Shown: positions 45,122 to 61,356 of the stretch, piece after piece | Position numbering within the stretch: position 1 is the stretch's first letter | Layout: each line of letters starts with the position of its first letter | Origin: Flavobacteriales bacterium | Lineage (GTDB): Bacteria > Bacteroidota > Bacteroidia > Flavobacteriales_F > PHOS-HE28 | Direction of reading: 5' to 3' | Length of the DNA: 64,000 nucleotides | Assembly: GCA_016788635.1 (NCBI GenBank) | Contig: JAEUSU010000027.1 | Coordinates: forward strand, 171,533-235,532 | Translations under genes and position numbers: made by a program | Notes under the pieces: model-generated | What the model saw: only the letters and a program-made list of their open reading frames with translations | The model's database searches: none | What the model was told of the DNA's origin: nothing

Positions 45122-48100
45122 TCAGACCGCCTCTATGGACCTGTCACGCAGAACGGCCAGTACGCTCTCGGACAATTGGGAGGCCAGCACGCGCACATGC
45201 GGTTCCTTGATCATGTCATAGTGGTTGCCTGGTGTCATGCGCAGTTCAAGGTGCCCTTTCACAAATCGCTTCCACCCCATGTATTCAGGGCCATGCGTGG
45301 CCTCCGCCCTGAAGACCACCACGTGCCCGCCGTAGGGCTTTGGCGTATAGGCCGCTATGGCCCTCTCGTACGTGTCAATGATGTGATAGTGGCGCAGCTT
45401 CGGTGGGATCACCTTTCCCCGCTTCAGGAAATGGCCGTACATCTTTCGAATGATCGGGTTCTTCAAATTGTCCGTCCAGCGGGCTTCACGCTTTGCTTCC
45501 ACAAGGTGCTCGTCGGGTGTGAACGTGTCAAAGAGCGCCACCAGTGGGATCTCCTCACCCTCAGCGGTCAATTGCACGGCCATTTCATACGCGACCAGCC
45601 CGCCGAAGGAGTAGCCGGATAGCAGATAGGGGCCTTTGGGCCGCATGGAACGCAGTTCCGCAATGAAGTGAGCGGCGATCTCCTCCACCCGGGTGTAGCG
45701 GATGGGCAGGCCATCCTCCCCCTGGTGCGTAAAGGCATAAAAGGGGAGCTCACGGTCCAGGTGCTGCGGCAGATAGTAGTTCGCCTCATCCCCATGCACG
45801 CAGAACAGGGGTGGGAGCATGCCCTCTTCGCGAATGGCCACCAAGTTGTGCGTTTCCACACGATCGCCCGGTTCCTCTTTATCGATGAGTTTGGCCAGGT
45901 CGGCAATGGTCGGCGCCTTGAAGATGGCTTTCAACGATAGTGTGCGGCCCAGCCGTTGCTCCACCTGTGACAACATGTGTATGCCGGTCATCGAATGACC
46001 GCCGAGCTCGAAGAAGTTGTCGTGCACGCCCACGTCCTGGAGCTTGAGCACGTCGCTCCAGATGATCGCCAGCATGCGCTCGGTGGCGTTGCGCGGAGCC
46101 ACGTGCCTGGCCTGGAGCTTCACCGTGCGGGGCTCGGGCTTCGGCAGCAGCTTCTTCTCCACCTTGCCATTGGCGTTCAATGGCAGGTTCGTCATTGGAA
46201 CGATGAACGCGGGAAGCATGAAGGCGGGAAGATGTTGCCTGAGGTGTTCCCGAAGATCGTCCGCGAAAGCATCCCGTCTTGCATGATCGGTCGCCGGATC
46301 GAATTCAGAGGGTACCACATAGGCCACCAGTTGATGGTCCCCGGGCAGGTCGCGTCGTGCCATCATCACACGATCGCGCACACCAGGCATGGTGCTGATC
46401 GCGTTCTCGATCTCGCCCAGTTCAATCCGGAACCCGCGCACCTTCACCTGGTCGTCCGCACGACCGATGAATTCCAGCTTGCCGTCCGGCAGCCAGCGTA
46501 CGAGGTCGCCGGTGCGGTACATGGTGGCCCCATTGCCCGCGAAGGGGTCGGGCAGGAAACGCTCAGCGGTGAGCTCCGGCCGGTTCAGATAGCCCAAGGC
46601 CACACCCGGCCCGCCGCAATAGAGCTCACCCTTCACACCAATGGGCACCGGAAGCAGGTCCTCTCCCAATACATAAAGGAGGGAGTTGTGTATGGGCCTT
46701 CCAATGGGTATCTGCCGACCGATGTCCTCCTCCCTATTCACCGGGTGGTAGCAAGAGAAGGTGGTGTTCTCGGTGGGGCCGTAAATGTTGTTGAGTACGC
46801 CGGGGCCCAGGAGTGATAGGGCTTTTCGAGTGTGCGGTACGGACATCACCTCACCCCCGACAAGGATGCACTTGAGGCCTTTGAGCCGGTGCAGTTGCTC
46901 ATCCACCAACAGGTTGAATAAGGCTGGGGTGATGAACATGGTGTTCACGCCATGGCGCTGGATGGTCTCGGCGATCTCGGCAAGCGTGGGTTTGGCCTGT
47001 GGCTGCAGTACCAGGCGCCCACCATTCAGCAGGGCACCCCACAGTTCAAATGTGCTGGCATCGAAGGAAACGTTCGAAAGTTGTGTGATCACCACATCCG
47101 GGCCGAAGGGAGCATAGTTCTGGTCGCGCACGAGTCGCACGATCGCGCGTTGTGGAACGACCACCCCCTTCGGCTTGCCGGTGGAGCCGGAGGTGTACAT
47201 CACATATGCCGCCGCTTCGGGTGAATCCTTCGGTGCCACATCCGCTACTTCCCCGGAGGGCGAAGTACCATCCAGCTTGATCAAGCGTGCGTTGTGCGCA
47301 GGAAGAGAGACGGCCAGCTCAGGTGTGGACAGGATCACCTGCAGCCCGGTGTCCTCGATCATGAACGCCAGTCGCTCCGAGGGGTAGGACTGGTCCAGCG
47401 GGACGAAGGCCGCACCCACGCGCAGGATGGCTAATTGCGCGGCCACCATGGAGAAGTCGCGTTCGCAGCAAACGCCGACGAACTGTCCGGGTCCCACACC
47501 GGCCACCTTAAGCGCACTGGCCAGGTGCAGCACACGTTGGTGCAGTTGCGCATAGGTGAGCCGGAGATCGCCGAGCTCCAGGGCCACCTTCCCAGGATGT
47601 GCGGCCACGATGGCGTCGAACACCTGGGATATGCTCTTGTCATGGGGGAACGGCACGGGAACACCCTGCCATTCGGCAGGTACAGGCTTGTGTTCGGAGC
47701 CGGGTTCCTGGTCACCCACCAGTTCGGCGATGGTGGCCTGCGGCACCCGCGTGATCCGCGCGATCAGCACCTCGAACTCCTTCATCCACGAAAGAATGGT
47801 GCTGCGGTCCAACAGGTCCGTATTAAAGCACCATTCCAGCACCAGGTCGTCCCCGGAACCGGTGGCATTCAAGAAGAGCTCGAAATTCTCGAAGCGGCGG
47901 GGGTTGCTGATGAGGCGATGCGAAAGCCCCTGGAAGGCCACGCCTTCGTCCAGGTTCATGTCCACATTGAACACCACCGGGCATAGCGGTATGCGGCCGG
48001 GTTCGCGGGGTACGTTCAGGCGATGGACCAGTGTGCCGAAGGTGTAGCGCTGGTTTTCAAAGGCATCCAAGATCCCTGTCCGCCGCAATTTCAAGTGCTC

Positions 48101-49090
48101 ATGGAAGGTCCGGTCCTCGTCCACCTGACTGCGAAGCGCCAGCAGGTTCACGCAGTGCCCCACCAGATGTTTCATGCCCAGGTCGCTCTGCCCGGCGGCC
48201 GGCAGGCCCACCACCAGATCGCTATCCCCTGTCAGTTTGTGCAGCAGGAGCTCGAACGCGGTGAGGAGGGTGGTGACGAAACTGGCGCCGTAGCGTGTGG
48301 ATACCTCACGTAGTCCATGGATGAGCTCGGGCCTCAGTTCAAGGTCCACGCGATCGCCCCGGTAGGTCTTCTGCCGGGGGCGGACATGGTCCGTGGGCAG
48401 GTCCACCCGCGGGATGGGAGCGCTGAACAGGTCCAGCCAATACCGCTCGACACGTTCATGTTCGGGGCCCTTCGCGATGTCGATCATCGCCAGACTGTAG
48501 TCGCTGAAGCGCGATGCGGGGGGGAGCTCCGCCGGACGGCCTTGGGAATGTGCGCTGTACAGGGCTCCGAGTTCCAGAATGATGATGCCCAGGCTCCATC
48601 CATCACAGACCACATGATGTCCGGTGATCCGGAGCAGATGTTCATCGTTCGCGATGCGCAGGAGCTGGATGCGCACCAGCGGACCTTTGAGGAGGTCAAA
48701 TGGGGTGGACATGTCCACTCTGGCGATGTCACGCAGCCTTCCTTCTCTCTTGGGGTCATCCTCGGCCACGAGGTCCTCATAATGCAGTTCCACGGGCAGA
48801 TATTCATGCACGATGAGCCGCGTGCCGCTGGCGCTCAAGGTGGAGCGCAGGGCTTCATGGCGCATAAGCAGGTCTTGCACGGCCTGCTCAAGTGCAGGCC
48901 GGTCCAGCGTGCCCTTTAATTGCAGGGAAATGCTCTCATTGTACGCGCACGATGCGTCATTGCCCATCTCTGATGCCACGAACACTTCGCGCTGCGCTTC
49001 CGTGGTGGGGATGGCATGGGCGATGGGTGGCCCGGCGAAGGGGTCGAAATCTACCGGGACGTAACGCGGCTCTTGGATGAATTTCTCCAT
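45122..49090 (-). CDS. Nonribosomal peptide synthetase, C-A-PCP-TE
   Basis: 1322 residues. Condensation domain (about 25-455) with HHVVCDGWS (His159 and Asp163 of HHxxxDG). Adenylation domain (about 480-980) with MYTSGSTGKPKGV, the GYLNRPELTAERF and YRTGDLVRWLPDG motifs; pocket residues read D-A-F-F-L-G-I-T-F-K, near my remembered Ile code (DAFFYGITFK). Carrier domain with DNFFELGGHSM (Ser1033). Thioesterase (about 1090-1315) with GYSFGG (Ser1161), Asp1188 and His1290 as the triad. It should accept the acyl chain from the upstream hybrid, add an aliphatic amino acid and release the product by hydrolysis or cyclisation. The N-terminal segment VPVDFDPFAG resembles AMT-C linkers that are fused in related megasynthases. 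The start follows the upstream stop by 6 bp, in TGAGGA. Confidence 0.95.
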   Translation of the reverse strand: MEKFIQEPRYVPVDFDPFAGPPIAHAIPTTEAQREVFVASEMGNDASCAYNESISLQLKGTLDRPALEQAVQDLLMRHEALRSTLSASGTRLIVHEYLPVELHYEDLVAEDDPKREGRLRDIARVDMSTPFDLLKGPLVRIQLLRIANDEHLLRITGHHVVCDGWSLGIIILELGALYSAHSQGRPAELPPASRFSDYSLAMIDIAKGPEHERVERYWLDLFSAPIPRVDLPTDHVRPRQKTYRGDRVDLELRPELIHGLREVSTRYGASFVTTLLTAFELLLHKLTGDSDLVVGLPAAGQSDLGMKHLVGHCVNLLALRSQVDEDRTFHEHLKLRRTGILDAFENQRYTFGTLVHRLNVPREPGRIPLCPVVFNVDMNLDEGVAFQGLSHRLISNPRRFENFELFLNATGSGDDLVLEWCFNTDLLDRSTILSWMKEFEVLIARITRVPQATIAELVGDQEPGSEHKPVPAEWQGVPVPFPHDKSISQVFDAIVAAHPGKVALELGDLRLTYAQLHQRVLHLASALKVAGVGPGQFVGVCCERDFSMVAAQLAILRVGAAFVPLDQSYPSERLAFMIEDTGLQVILSTPELAVSLPAHNARLIKLDGTSPSGEVADVAPKDSPEAAAYVMYTSGSTGKPKGVVVPQRAIVRLVRDQNYAPFGPDVVITQLSNVSFDASTFELWGALLNGGRLVLQPQAKPTLAEIAETIQRHGVNTMFITPALFNLLVDEQLHRLKGLKCILVGGEVMSVPHTRKALSLLGPGVLNNIYGPTENTTFSCYHPVNREEDIGRQIPIGRPIHNSLLYVLGEDLLPVPIGVKGELYCGGPGVALGYLNRPELTAERFLPDPFAGNGATMYRTGDLVRWLPDGKLEFIGRADDQVKVRGFRIELGEIENAISTMPGVRDRVMMARRDLPGDHQLVAYVVPSEFDPATDHARRDAFADDLREHLRQHLPAFMLPAFIVPMTNLPLNANGKVEKKLLPKPEPRTVKLQARHVAPRNATERMLAIIWSDVLKLQDVGVHDNFFELGGHSMTGIHMLSQVEQRLGRTLSLKAIFKAPTIADLAKLIDKEEPGDRVETHNLVAIREEGMLPPLFCVHGDEANYYLPQHLDRELPFYAFTHQGEDGLPIRYTRVEEIAAHFIAELRSMRPKGPYLLSGYSFGGLVAYEMAVQLTAEGEEIPLVALFDTFTPDEHLVEAKREARWTDNLKNPIIRKMYGHFLKRGKVIPPKLRHYHIIDTYERAIAAYTPKPYGGHVVVFRAEATHGPEYMGWKRFVKGHLELRMTPGNHYDMIKEPHVRVLASQLSESVLAVLRDRSIEAV

Positions 49091-49096
49091 GCTTCC

Positions 49097-55735
<6,639 letters not shown>

Positions 55736-56308
55736 CCTGAGCCACTCGCTCGGTGCATGGTGTTGACAAGATCACGTTCGGATCGCAGGCTGGTTGATGG
55801 CGCGCAAGTGCGAGGACAGGCGTGGTAGGTGGGGTAGGTGGTATTGGTGGTCGGTGCTTTTTCAGGCGCACGCGTTCTACGCATGGAACACCGTCCTTGT
55901 TCCCGCCATTCATGAGCTTGCCATTTCATCGATGAAAGCCACTCTACTCGCGATGTACTGCAAATATCTGCCGACGAATGGTATCTGAGCTGTCGAATAT
56001 CAGTGCGTTTCCCACGGTCACCAGGCGTTGGCTTTGGATCCATTCAGGAAGGTTAGGGTGGGGTTAAGGGTCGTAGGTCATGTGGGGGTGCCCATCGGGG
56101 CAAATGTGGCGCTTGTCGAAATGTTAACCTTCTTGAACCGCCCGGTCTGCCAAGGATTTGCGCGGTCAAGTTTGCTGAAACGCTGGAACGACGCACCCTC
56201 TGTGAGGGTATACCCGAGTCCGGCCCGCTACAGGCAGGGTTTTCAAGGCATGGCGGCGTGGGGGCCTGGGGTCTAGTTTTGCCGCCGTTCCGAGGTGCCT
56301 TTAACACG
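55736..56308. other. Intergenic region between the biosynthetic operon and a large surface protein
   Basis: About 570 bp between two divergent genes, the longest gene-free stretch in the window; no credible ORF is seen. A run of GG-tracts (TAGGTGGGGTAGGTGG and flanks, about 55825-55856) lies within 125 bp of the megasynthase start. A small hairpin CCCTC-tgt-GAGGG lies at 56196-56208. The plus-strand promoter box at 56273-56280 serves the downstream gene. No exact -7 element was found on the minus strand for the operon. Confidence 0.6.
56273..56280 (+). promoter_or_regulatory. -7 box for the large T9SS repeat protein
   Basis: TAGTTTTG followed by CCGCC is an exact TAnnTTTG match, 28 nt before the ATG at 56309. 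A TTTT run near 56239 is too far upstream for a standard -33. Confidence 0.55.
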
Positions 56309-59300
56309 ATGCTTCATCCTCTTCGTCACTTTCTGGTGATGCTGTCCCTCCTTTGGGTCTGCGCGGTGGCCGCGCAAACCCCGGGTGAGAGCAGGTCCAT
56401 TCAGGCATGGGCCACCGTGGAGAGCGCCCCGCCGAGGATCACACTGAATTGGACGCCTTTCTCAGGTTCCACCGGCTTCCAGGTCTGGCGGAAAGTGACT
56501 GGGGGTACAGCCTGGGGCTCGGCACTGGCATCCCTCCCCGGGTCGGCCACCCAATTCGTGGATGCAAGTGTGACCATCGGCGTTTCGTATGAGTACAAAC
56601 TGGTGCGCACGACCTCTGGGAGCGGTTCCGGTCATGCCTATGTGAACGCGGGTATCCAAGTGCCCGCCGTGGAGGACCGTGGCAAGTTGCTGCTAATGGT
56701 GGACAACACTTTCAGTAGTGCCTTGAGCACGCCACTGGCAACGTTGAAATCGGACCTCGAAGGCGATGGATGGATCGTCATCCGTCATGATGTGGCTCGC
56801 ACGGCCCCGGTAGGCAGTGTGAAAAGTTTGATCGTGAACGCCTACAATGCCGACCCCGCCCGTGTAAAGGCGGTGTTCCTGGTGGGGCATGTTCCTGTGC
56901 CGTATAGCGGGAACCTGGCACCCGATGGGCACTCGGACCACTACGGTGCGTGGCCCTGCGATGCCTGGTATGGTGATGTGAACGGCAATTGGACGGACAA
57001 CACGGTGAACAGCACCGGAGCCAGCGACACGCGCAATTGGAACACGCCGGGTGATGGCAAGTTCGACCAGACCACTTTGCCGGGTGCCATCGAACTGATG
57101 GTGGGCCGGGTGGATTTCGCCAACCTGCCGGCTTTCAGCCAGAGCGAGACCACGCTGCTGGCCAACTACCTGAACAAGCTGCACCAGTGGAAGCACAAGC
57201 AGTTCACTGCGGTAGCACGTGGGCTGATCGATGACAACTTCACCTACATGAGCGATGGCTTCTCCCAGAACGGCTGGCGAGGGTTCGCGCCATTGGTGGG
57301 GCCATCGAACGTGGCGGCAGCGGATTACTTCACCACCATGGCCAACCAAAGCTACTTGTGGAGCTATGGTTGCGGCCCGGGCTGGTGGGACAATGCCGTG
57401 GGCATAGGCACCGCCGCCCAGTTCGCCTCCAGTTCGCTCAAGAGCGTGTTCACCATCCTTTTCGGCAGCTATTTCGGAGACTTCGATTGCGCGAACAATT
57501 TCCAGCGTGCATCGCTGGCCTCAGGCACCACGCTGACATGTTTCTGGGCTGGATATCCCAATTGGTACTTCCATCACATGGGCCTGGGTGCTCCCATCGG
57601 CAATGCCGTGCAACTCACTCAGAACAACGCCAATGCGCATTATGAGCCCGCAGGCTGGCAGAATGGCCGGGTACATACGGCCCTGCTTGGCGACCCCACG
57701 CTTCGCCAACAGATCGTGGCACCGCCCGGAACGGTCAGTGCCGTGCCTTCGGGGGCGAATGCGGTGCAGGTGAGTTGGGGGGCATCCTCTCAAACGGTCC
57801 AAGGCTACCATGTATACCGCTTCAACACGGCGGACCAGACATGGGTCAGACGCACCACGTCCCCGGTCACAGGCACTGCATTCTCAGATAACGTCGGTGG
57901 ACTTTCCGGAACAGTGACCTACATGGTCCGCGCCATCGCGCTGGAAGTGACCATGAGCGGGAGCTTCTATAACCTCAGCCAGGGAAAACAGGCCACGGTC
58001 AACGTAACATCCGTCCCCGCGCCGGACTGCCTGGGTGTGCCGGGGGGGGGCGCGTTGCCTGGTACGCCGTGCAACGATGGGAATGCTTCCACTGGCAACG
58101 ACGCGTGGAACAGTTCATGCCAATGCATTGGCGTGCCGCTGGATTGCCTGGGTATGCCGGGTGGCAGTGCCCTCCCTGGCACGCCCTGCAATGATGGCAA
58201 CAACGCCACGGGCAATGATACCTGGAACAGCCTCTGTTATTGTGTGGGTCAGGTGATCGACTGTCTGGGTGTTCCGGGTGGGGCGACCGTGCCGGGATCT
58301 GCGTGCAATGATGGCGATCCGTGCACGATCAATGACGCGTTCAATGCGGCCTGCCAGTGCATCGGAACGTTCTCCGGAGATACCGATGGGGATGGCATCT
58401 GTAATGCCCAGGATAATTGCCCCAACGTGCCCGGCCAGATCGGTTCACCGTGTAGCGATGGCGACCCGAACACCGCCAACGATGTGTTGACCGCGCTTTG
58501 CCAGTGTGTGGGCGTACCTGTCGTAACCGACTGTCAGGGTGTGATCGGCGGTGCTGCGCTTCCCGGATCCCCTTGCAATGATGGAGATCCTACCACCTTG
58601 AACGACGTCTGGTCAATAGATTGCCTATGCCAGGGCCTGCCTGCTGGAGCCGTCACGATCTGTGTGCCCACCTTGCTATCAGATTATGGCGAAGTGGAGG
58701 AAGCCATTAATGGTGAGGTGTATTCACAGGCAGGACCGCTTGATCTGGTTTTTGACAGCGAGGCGCCATGGTTCTGGCGGGGCGACCAACACATCGGACT
58801 TCATTTTCCTGCTGTTCCTGTGCCTCAAGGTGCGCAGGTGATCGATGCACGCATCCAGTTCACGGTATATGCCGGTAACAATGTAGACCCATGCATGCTT
58901 CACGTGGCCATGGAGGACACGGACGACCCCACGGCCATTGGATGGAACCTCTTCAACCTGAGTTCGCGGACATACCTGTCACCGGTCACCTGGCACCCTC
59001 CCATGTGGGACCAAGCGGATGAAGCCGGTGCCGGCCAACGCACCCCCGATCTCTCGCAGCTTCTGCAACAGGTGGTCTCCCGGCCAGGGTGGCAATCGGG
59101 CAACGGCATGTTGTTCGGGATCACGGGCACAGGCCGGCGTATGGCATGGCAGGGCGAGCAGGATGCGGCCAAGCGTCCCGTGTTGTGCATCACCTACCTG
59201 TCTGGAACGGCACCGGTGGATTGTGCGGGTGTTTTGGGAGGAAGCGCGCTGCCGGGTACGCCCTGTGATGATGCAGATGCCTGCACCGTGAATGACACAT

Positions 59301-61177
59301 GGTCTTCCACCTGCCAATGTGTGGGTTCGCCAGTGCCGGACACGGATGGCGATGGCCTCTGCGACCTGATCGATCCGTGTCCTTCATGGCAGGGCATACC
59401 AGGATCTACCTGTGATGATGGCAATGCATCCACAGGCAATGATGTGGTCACTGTCGATTGTCAGTGTCAAGGTCTGTTGATGGATTGTCTGGGGGTGCCG
59501 GGCGGTCTCGAGCTTCCCGGAACACCATGCAATGACGGTGATTCGTTCACGTCCGATGATGTATGGGACATGAACTGCATGTGTATGGGCCAGCTCCTGG
59601 GCATGGATTGCCTGGGTACCGTGGGTGGGCCGGATGTGACAGGGGCGCCATGTGACGATGGCAACCCCGGAACGGTTGACGATACCTGGGATCTGGGCTG
59701 CGATTGTGTGGGTCTGGTGGTGGACTGCGCGGGGTCTGCCGGTGGCAGCATGCTACCCGGAACGCCTTGTGATGATGGTGATCCTGCCACCGGCAACGAT
59801 ACGTGGGACTTGTCCTGCCAGTGTTCGGGTCAGCTAATGGACTGTATGAGCGTGCCCGGTGGTCTTGCGCTGGTGGGTACACCTTGTGATGATGGCGACC
59901 CTGCTACCGGGAATGACATCTGGGATACTGGATGCCTGTGCAGTGGGCAGCCCTTGGATTGTTCGGGTACACCGGGTGGGTATGCCGTTACCGGCACCCC
60001 TTGCGATGATGGCGATCCCTCCACCGGAAATGACCTGTGGGATACAAGCTGTAACTGCGTTGGGGAGCCGTTGGATTGCACAGGTGTACCGGGTGGTTCC
60101 GAAGTGGTGGGTACACCCTGTGACGACGGAGACCCCTCGACAGGCAATGACATATGGGATACCGGCTGCCTGTGCAGCGGACAACCGCTGGATTGTACTG
60201 GCACGCCGGGTGGTTATGCCGTGGTGGGCACAGCTTGTGATGATGGCGACCCCGCAACGGGTAATGACCTATGGGACGCAGGCTGTATATGCACGGGCCA
60301 GCCACTGGACTGTGGGGGTGTGGCTGGTGGCTCTGCGGTGGTTGGAACGCCTTGTGATGACGGGGATCCAATGACCGGCAATGATGTATGGGACACGGGT
60401 TGCTTGTGCATTGGACAACCGCTGGATTGTACTGGTGTTCCCGGGGGCATCGCCGTGGCCGGCACACCATGTGACGATGGTGATCCCACCACAGGCTTGG
60501 ATACGTGGAACACGTCCTGTCAGTGTGAGGGTGTGCCTGTCGATTGTGTGGGTGTGGCTGGTGGTACAGATCTTCCCGGTTCAACTTGTGATGATGGTGA
60601 CCCCAACACGGTCAGCGATACCTGGTCGACAACGTGCACCTGCGAAGGGTTGCCGGTGGATTGTGCCGGCATTGTGAGTGGCAGTGCGTTCGTGGATGAT
60701 TGTGGGCTGTGTGCGGGTGGCACCACGGGACTGGTTCCCAATGCGGATACCGACGGGGACCTTGTACTGGATTGCGAGGATAATTGCGCTGCTGTTGCGA
60801 ATGCCACCCAATCCGATCTGGATGGTGACGGCATAGGCGACGCCTGCGACAACTGCCCTTGGGTGAGCAACCCCGATCAGAGCGATACCGATGCCAATGG
60901 CATTGGCGATGCCTGCGACATGAACGCAATTCCCGACCAAGTGGGCGTGACGTGGTTCGTGGTATATCCGAACCCTGTGCATGATGTGCTGTACCTGGTG
61001 CGTGAACATGCAACGTCCGACGTGATGGAAGTGTCGGATGCCCTAGGAGCATTGGTCGTTCGCGAAAGGGCCTTGAATGCCCTGAATGTGAGCACACTGG
61101 CCCAGGGAACCTACCTGCTGAGCATCCGCGATGCACAGGGGGTGGTGGTGGCGCGGTCCCGTTTCCTCGTTCGCTGA
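56309..61177 (+). CDS. Giant secreted Cys-rich/TSP3 repeat protein with C25-like domain and T9SS sorting domain
   Basis: 1622 residues from MLHPLRHFLVMLSLLW, a signal peptide ending at VAAQ; the 17-residue extension covers the -7 box and was rejected. A fibronectin III-like domain (about 30-110) precedes a domain of about 400 residues (125-490) with LLMVDNTFSSAL, VFLVGHVPVPYSG and FGSYFGDF, in places reminiscent of gingipain-type C25 peptidases. The nucleophile position appears to be Phe385. A second FN3-like segment, about 15 full and 2 partial 39-residue repeats, two TSP3 segments (DTDGDGICNAQDNCP) and a DNRLRE-like beta domain (about 790-970) follow. More TSP3 repeats (DGDGIGDACDNCP) and a type A sorting domain (VVYPNPVHDVLYLV...) end it. 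A Ca2+-stabilised surface stalk protein is inferred. Confidence 0.88.
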   Translation: MLHPLRHFLVMLSLLWVCAVAAQTPGESRSIQAWATVESAPPRITLNWTPFSGSTGFQVWRKVTGGTAWGSALASLPGSATQFVDASVTIGVSYEYKLVRTTSGSGSGHAYVNAGIQVPAVEDRGKLLLMVDNTFSSALSTPLATLKSDLEGDGWIVIRHDVARTAPVGSVKSLIVNAYNADPARVKAVFLVGHVPVPYSGNLAPDGHSDHYGAWPCDAWYGDVNGNWTDNTVNSTGASDTRNWNTPGDGKFDQTTLPGAIELMVGRVDFANLPAFSQSETTLLANYLNKLHQWKHKQFTAVARGLIDDNFTYMSDGFSQNGWRGFAPLVGPSNVAAADYFTTMANQSYLWSYGCGPGWWDNAVGIGTAAQFASSSLKSVFTILFGSYFGDFDCANNFQRASLASGTTLTCFWAGYPNWYFHHMGLGAPIGNAVQLTQNNANAHYEPAGWQNGRVHTALLGDPTLRQQIVAPPGTVSAVPSGANAVQVSWGASSQTVQGYHVYRFNTADQTWVRRTTSPVTGTAFSDNVGGLSGTVTYMVRAIALEVTMSGSFYNLSQGKQATVNVTSVPAPDCLGVPGGGALPGTPCNDGNASTGNDAWNSSCQCIGVPLDCLGMPGGSALPGTPCNDGNNATGNDTWNSLCYCVGQVIDCLGVPGGATVPGSACNDGDPCTINDAFNAACQCIGTFSGDTDGDGICNAQDNCPNVPGQIGSPCSDGDPNTANDVLTALCQCVGVPVVTDCQGVIGGAALPGSPCNDGDPTTLNDVWSIDCLCQGLPAGAVTICVPTLLSDYGEVEEAINGEVYSQAGPLDLVFDSEAPWFWRGDQHIGLHFPAVPVPQGAQVIDARIQFTVYAGNNVDPCMLHVAMEDTDDPTAIGWNLFNLSSRTYLSPVTWHPPMWDQADEAGAGQRTPDLSQLLQQVVSRPGWQSGNGMLFGITGTGRRMAWQGEQDAAKRPVLCITYLSGTAPVDCAGVLGGSALPGTPCDDADACTVNDTWSSTCQCVGSPVPDTDGDGLCDLIDPCPSWQGIPGSTCDDGNASTGNDVVTVDCQCQGLLMDCLGVPGGLELPGTPCNDGDSFTSDDVWDMNCMCMGQLLGMDCLGTVGGPDVTGAPCDDGNPGTVDDTWDLGCDCVGLVVDCAGSAGGSMLPGTPCDDGDPATGNDTWDLSCQCSGQLMDCMSVPGGLALVGTPCDDGDPATGNDIWDTGCLCSGQPLDCSGTPGGYAVTGTPCDDGDPSTGNDLWDTSCNCVGEPLDCTGVPGGSEVVGTPCDDGDPSTGNDIWDTGCLCSGQPLDCTGTPGGYAVVGTACDDGDPATGNDLWDAGCICTGQPLDCGGVAGGSAVVGTPCDDGDPMTGNDVWDTGCLCIGQPLDCTGVPGGIAVAGTPCDDGDPTTGLDTWNTSCQCEGVPVDCVGVAGGTDLPGSTCDDGDPNTVSDTWSTTCTCEGLPVDCAGIVSGSAFVDDCGLCAGGTTGLVPNADTDGDLVLDCEDNCAAVANATQSDLDGDGIGDACDNCPWVSNPDQSDTDANGIGDACDMNAIPDQVGVTWFVVYPNPVHDVLYLVREHATSDVMEVSDALGALVVRERALNALNVSTLAQGTYLLSIRDAQGVVVARSRFLVR
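58025..58375 (+). repeat. Three tandem 117-bp Cys-rich repeats
   Basis: Units start at 58025, 58142 and 58259 (DCLGV, DCLGM, DCLGV), exactly 117 bp apart. The third unit runs into a TSP3 segment. Confidence 0.85.
59483..60658 (+). repeat. Ten tandem 117-bp Cys-rich repeats
   Basis: Consecutive units begin DCLGV, DCLGT, DCAGS, DCMSV, DCSGT, DCTGV, DCTGT, DCGGV, DCTGV and DCVGV. Most are exactly 117 bp (39 residues); for example starts at 59957, 60074 and 60191. Pattern: DCxGxxGGxxxxGTxCDDGDPxTGNDxWDxxCxCxGQPx. Four Cys per unit are invariant apart from the changes noted. The inner units are the most alike (GTPCDDGDPxTGND), suggesting recent amplification or gene conversion. Confidence 0.92.
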
Positions 61178-61269
61178 CCTCGATCCAGAGTTGTTCAGAC
61201 GGGCTTCGTCGCCTGCTGAAGGGCTTGCGTCTGCCCTGCTGAACCCTGCGGCTTCCTGCCCCGTAACCC

Positions 61270-61301
61270 GGGTGGCCTTGTCCACGCTACAAGGGCCACC
61301 C
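61270..61301. terminator. Inverted repeat between the two giant genes, possible terminator
   Basis: GGGTGGCC-TTGT (61270-61281) pairs with ACAAGGGCCACCC (61289-61301) with one bulged base and a 7-nt loop, 93 bp after the stop at 61177. No T tract follows, so it may be a terminator or an mRNA-stability hairpin. Confidence 0.4.
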
Positions 61302-61356
61302 CACCATGGATCGCCTTCTTTGTACCCCATGCCCGGTGCCTATCCGACGCAGGGGC

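Noticed and set aside
58025..60658. CRISPR-like array
   Set aside because: The 117-bp units are in frame, coding and near-contiguous with no unique spacers, so they are protein repeats.
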